A stretch of DNA of 64,000 nucleotides from Blastopirellula sediminis (GTDB lineage: Bacteria; Planctomycetota; Planctomycetia; Pirellulales; Pirellulaceae). A program made the position numbers and the translations under genes. Of this stretch, positions 61,653-64,000 are shown piece by piece. The notes below the pieces were generated by a model, which was given only the letters and a program-made list of their open reading frames with translations, was not told where the DNA came from and did not search any database. The stretch lies in contig NZ_JAJKFT010000010.1 in NCBI RefSeq assembly GCF_020966755.1, positions 124,001 through 188,000 on the forward strand, read 5' to 3'. How positions within the stretch are numbered: position 1 is the first letter of the stretch; each line of letters begins with the position of its first letter.

Positions 61653-63398
61653 ATGAAGAAGGAAATGCTGATCAACGTATCGCAGCCGGAAGAATGCCGG
61701 ATTGCGATCGTCGAGGACGGAATCCTCGAAGAGTTCTATCTCGAGCGAACCAGCCAAGACAATTACGTCGGCAACATCTACAAAGGGGTCGTCGTCAACC
61801 TCGAGCCGAGCATTCAAGCCGCCTTCGTCGACTTCGGCGTCGGCAAGAACGGCTTCCTTCACATCAGCGACGTCGAACCGCAATACTTCCGCCAAGGAGG
61901 CTATGACCCGGCCGAGCAAATCGACGACGACTTCGGCGGCAGCTACGGCGGCGCCTCGGCGGCCGATTTCAGCGACGACGATGACGAACCGGCCGACGAA
62001 GAGATCAGCGACTCGGCCGACGACAAAGAAGAGGGAGAAGAAGGTGACGCTCCTCCGAAGGCTCCGCAGCCTCGCGGTCGCGGCCAACGTCGCCCGCAAC
62101 GTCGCCAACGCCCCGGCATGCGTCCCCGCGTCAAACCGCCGATCCAAGAGATCTTCAAGCGCGGCGACGAAGTCCTCGTCCAAGTCATCAAAGAAGGGAT
62201 CGGCAGCAAAGGGCCGACCCTCTCGACCTACATCAGCATCCCGGGCCGTTACCTGGTGCTGATGCCGGCCTTGGGCCGCGTCGGCGTTTCGCGCAAGATC
62301 GAAGACGATCAGGTTCGCCGCCGTCTCCGCTCGACCCTGCTCGAACTGAACCCGCCCAAGGGGCTCGGCTTCATCGTTCGCACCGCCGGACAAGAACGAA
62401 ACAAGAAAGAACTGTCGCGCGACATGGCTTACCTGTTGCGTCTTTGGAAGGTGATCGTTCGCCGTCTGAAAAACTCGGTCGGGCCGTGCGATATCTACGA
62501 AGAAAGCGACATGATCATCCGGACGATTCGCGACATCTTCTCGTCCGACGTCGACTCGATCTACGTTGATAGCGAACCGGCCTACGAACGCGCCAAAGAG
62601 TTCCTGCAGCTCGTCATGCCGCGTCACGTCAATCGCTTGAAGAAGTACGAGAGCAAAGACCCTCTCTTCCACAAGTATCGCCTGGACGAGGAAATCGCGC
62701 GAATCAACCAACGCGAAGTTCCGCTGCGTCGCGGCGGTTCGATCGTGATCGACCAGACCGAAGCTCTCGTGGCGATCGACGTCAACAGCGGCAACTTCCG
62801 CTATGACGGCACCGCCGAAGAAGCGGCCTACCAGCTGAACATGATGGCCGCCAAAGAAATCGCTCGCCAATTGCGTCTCCGCGACCTCGGCGGCGTGGTG
62901 GTCAACGACTTCATCGACATGCGTCGCGAGAAGCATCGCCGCAACGTCGAGCGAGCCCTCCGCGACTCGGTCAAGCGTGACCGGGCCCGGACCAAGATCC
63001 TGAAGACGAGCCCGTTCGGCCTGATCGAAATGACCCGTCAGCGGATTCGTCCCAGCCTGAAGCGAAGCGTCTTCAAGGACTGCCCCTGCTGCAAGGGACG
63101 CGGCGTGGTCAAATCGGCCGAAAGCATGGCGATCGAAGTGGTCCGCATGCTACTGGCCGCCGCCCATCACGATGGGGCCTCGCATGTGACGATTCGGGTA
63201 AACGACGAAGTCGCGACCTACCTGAACAACAAGAAACGCCGCGAATTGGCCCGGATCGAGGAAGATACGAACATCGTGGTTCAGATCTACGGCAGCGAGT
63301 CGTTCTATCCGGAGCACCTCGAGGTCGAATGCGTCGACGCGGACGGCCGTAAGCTCCACTTTGACGACCGCCCGGCGGGCAATGGATCACGCCACTAA
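61653..63398 (+). CDS. rng: Ribonuclease E/G with charged insertion in its S1 domain
   Basis: 581 residues. The N-terminus MKKEMLINVSQPEECRIAIV and NIYKGVVVNLEPSIQAAFVD open the S1 domain. At about 80-163 there is an insertion: acidic (residues 90-133, Asp/Glu-rich) then basic (RGRGQRRPQRRQRPGMRPRV). The domain resumes with FKRGDEVLVQVIKEGIGSKG and GRYLVLMP. Catalytic Asp residues are in LVAIDVNSG and NDFIDM; the zinc link is CPCC. Length fits RNase G-like proteins without the long degradosome tail. It processes rRNA and mRNA. ATG 61653 fits the family start; a GTG at 61626 is possible. rplU follows. Confidence 0.9.
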   Translation: MKKEMLINVSQPEECRIAIVEDGILEEFYLERTSQDNYVGNIYKGVVVNLEPSIQAAFVDFGVGKNGFLHISDVEPQYFRQGGYDPAEQIDDDFGGSYGGASAADFSDDDDEPADEEISDSADDKEEGEEGDAPPKAPQPRGRGQRRPQRRQRPGMRPRVKPPIQEIFKRGDEVLVQVIKEGIGSKGPTLSTYISIPGRYLVLMPALGRVGVSRKIEDDQVRRRLRSTLLELNPPKGLGFIVRTAGQERNKKELSRDMAYLLRLWKVIVRRLKNSVGPCDIYEESDMIIRTIRDIFSSDVDSIYVDSEPAYERAKEFLQLVMPRHVNRLKKYESKDPLFHKYRLDEEIARINQREVPLRRGGSIVIDQTEALVAIDVNSGNFRYDGTAEEAAYQLNMMAAKEIARQLRLRDLGGVVVNDFIDMRREKHRRNVERALRDSVKRDRARTKILKTSPFGLIEMTRQRIRPSLKRSVFKDCPCCKGRGVVKSAESMAIEVVRMLLAAAHHDGASHVTIRVNDEVATYLNNKKRRELARIEEDTNIVVQIYGSESFYPEHLEVECVDADGRKLHFDDRPAGNGSRH

Positions 63399-63420
63399 GT
63401 CGTGGGGATATAAAGAGTTA

Positions 63421-63452
63421 CCCCGCTTCGCCCAGAATTTGGCGAAGCGGGG
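63421..63452. other. Perfect hairpin between the RNase gene and rplU
   Basis: CCCCGCTTCGCC and GGCGAAGCGGGG pair over 12 bases with an 8-base loop (CAGAATTT). There is no T-tract on either strand. It begins 22 bases after the RNase stop and about 140 before rplU, so it may be a processing site, transcript stabiliser or part of an rplU leader. Confidence 0.6.
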
Positions 63453-63590
63453 AACTTGGGCCCTCGACAAACAGGCGTCATTTTCATATCTTTGAAGGTT
63501 TCCCAAAACGAGTTTGGCCGCTCTAGGTAGTCGTCCAAATTCGTCATCACCAAACAAATCACTGATTTGGCAAGTTCTCAGGTTCCGGCC

Positions 63591-63905
63591 ATGTACGCGA
63601 TTATCAAAGAAGACGGCAAGCAGATCAAAGTTGAAGAAGGCCAGGAACTGCGCATCGACTACCGCGCCGACGCCACTGCTGGCGACCAGCTGACCTTTGG
63701 GTCGGTCCTGTGCGTCTCGGGCGACGAAGGGGTGAAGCTCGGCAAGCCGGTCCTCGACGGCGCTTCGGTTACCGCCGAAGTGGTCGGCGTCGTCCAAGGC
63801 CCGAAGCTGGTCGTCCAGAAGTTCCGCCGCCGCAAGAACTCGCGCCGCAAGACCGGCCATCGCCAGCTTTACACCAAAGTGAAGATCGGCAAGATCTCGG
63901 TCTAA
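63591..63905 (+). CDS. rplU: 50S ribosomal protein L21
   Basis: 104 residues, matching bacterial L21. It begins MYAIIKEDGKQIKVEEGQEL, continues LGKPVLDGASVTAEVVGVVQ and ends with the basic loop FRRRKNSRRKTGHRQLYTKV followed by KIGKISV. It binds 23S rRNA. The frame is open eight codons upstream, but the family begins at ATG 63591. L27 (rpmA) normally follows L21, but the window ends 95 bases later without it, and a hairpin lies between. The RNase E/G-rplU order occurs in many bacteria. Confidence 0.95.
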   Translation: MYAIIKEDGKQIKVEEGQELRIDYRADATAGDQLTFGSVLCVSGDEGVKLGKPVLDGASVTAEVVGVVQGPKLVVQKFRRRKNSRRKTGHRQLYTKVKIGKISV

Positions 63906-63954
63906 GCCCGCGCCGGGTCGCACTTCTCGCGATCCAAGCAAACAGACACTCGCA

Positions 63955-63986
63955 AATGCCAAAGTCAAAACCGACTTTGGCGTTTT
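63955..63986 (+). terminator. Possible terminator after rplU
   Basis: GCCAAAGTC (63958-63966) and GACTTTGGC (63973-63981) pair perfectly over nine bases with a 6-nt loop, followed by GTTTTGC. The T-tract is short. If real, it would separate rplU from rpmA, which are usually co-transcribed. Confidence 0.5.
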
Positions 63987-64000
63987 GCATGCGCACTCAG

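Overview
This window reads as chromosome of a planctomycete, most likely a Pirellulales member near Blastopirellula/Bremerella. That placement is inferred from gene content: two DUF1559 pseudopilin-like proteins, paired DUF1552/DUF1592 and DUF1553/DUF1501 proteins, a BBP7-type outer-membrane barrel, zinc-ribbon membrane proteins, and moderately high GC. It looks like ordinary core and lineage-specific chromosome. I saw no rRNA, tRNA, CRISPR array, insertion sequence, prophage or plasmid marker.

Layout. 1-5.5 kb: the end of cmk, then plsC; facing them are rpsA, a compact sigma-70 factor, apt and a SUFU-domain protein on the minus strand. 6-11.4 kb: two DUF1559 genes, each followed by a small lipoprotein, and a ceramidase-like hydrolase. 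11.4-22.4 kb: an alpha/beta hydrolase + flavin monooxygenase pair, two zinc-ribbon membrane proteins, an Imm22-like/WD40 fusion, hpt overlapping a glycosyltransferase, and a second glycosyltransferase. 22.6-30.3 kb: gamma-glutamyltransferase, thiS-thiG, a FIST sensor protein and two overlapping membrane-protein genes. 30.3-34.7 kb: nrdJ behind two NrdR boxes, then an alcohol dehydrogenase. 34.8-40 kb: DUF1552/DUF1592 pair and a kinase-fold protein that has lost its catalytic residues. 40.3-45.7 kb: kdsD-kdsC and a giant LptC/LptA-like protein, which points to Kdo/LPS biogenesis. 45.9-53.7 kb: a GntR regulator with a cytochrome-c-type PSD1 protein and a DUF1501 protein, a sugar isomerase-like protein, a frameshifted DMP19 gene and sppA. 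53.8-57.8 kb: the outer-membrane barrel and an anti-sigma/FecR-like membrane protein. 58-64 kb: hpf-ptsN-ptsH-ptsI, then an RNase E/G with a charged insertion, and rplU.

Strongest unexplained signals: (1) a three-copy family of about 106-109 bp double-hairpin palindromes whose stems co-vary between copies; (2) the membrane pseudokinase; (3) the Imm22-like/WD40 fusion; (4) hpf-ptsN-HPr-EI, which recalls the proteobacterial rpoN operon without rpoN; (5) the RNase E/G insertion. No complete novel defence or mobile system is evident. The best candidate for something undescribed is the palindromic repeat family.
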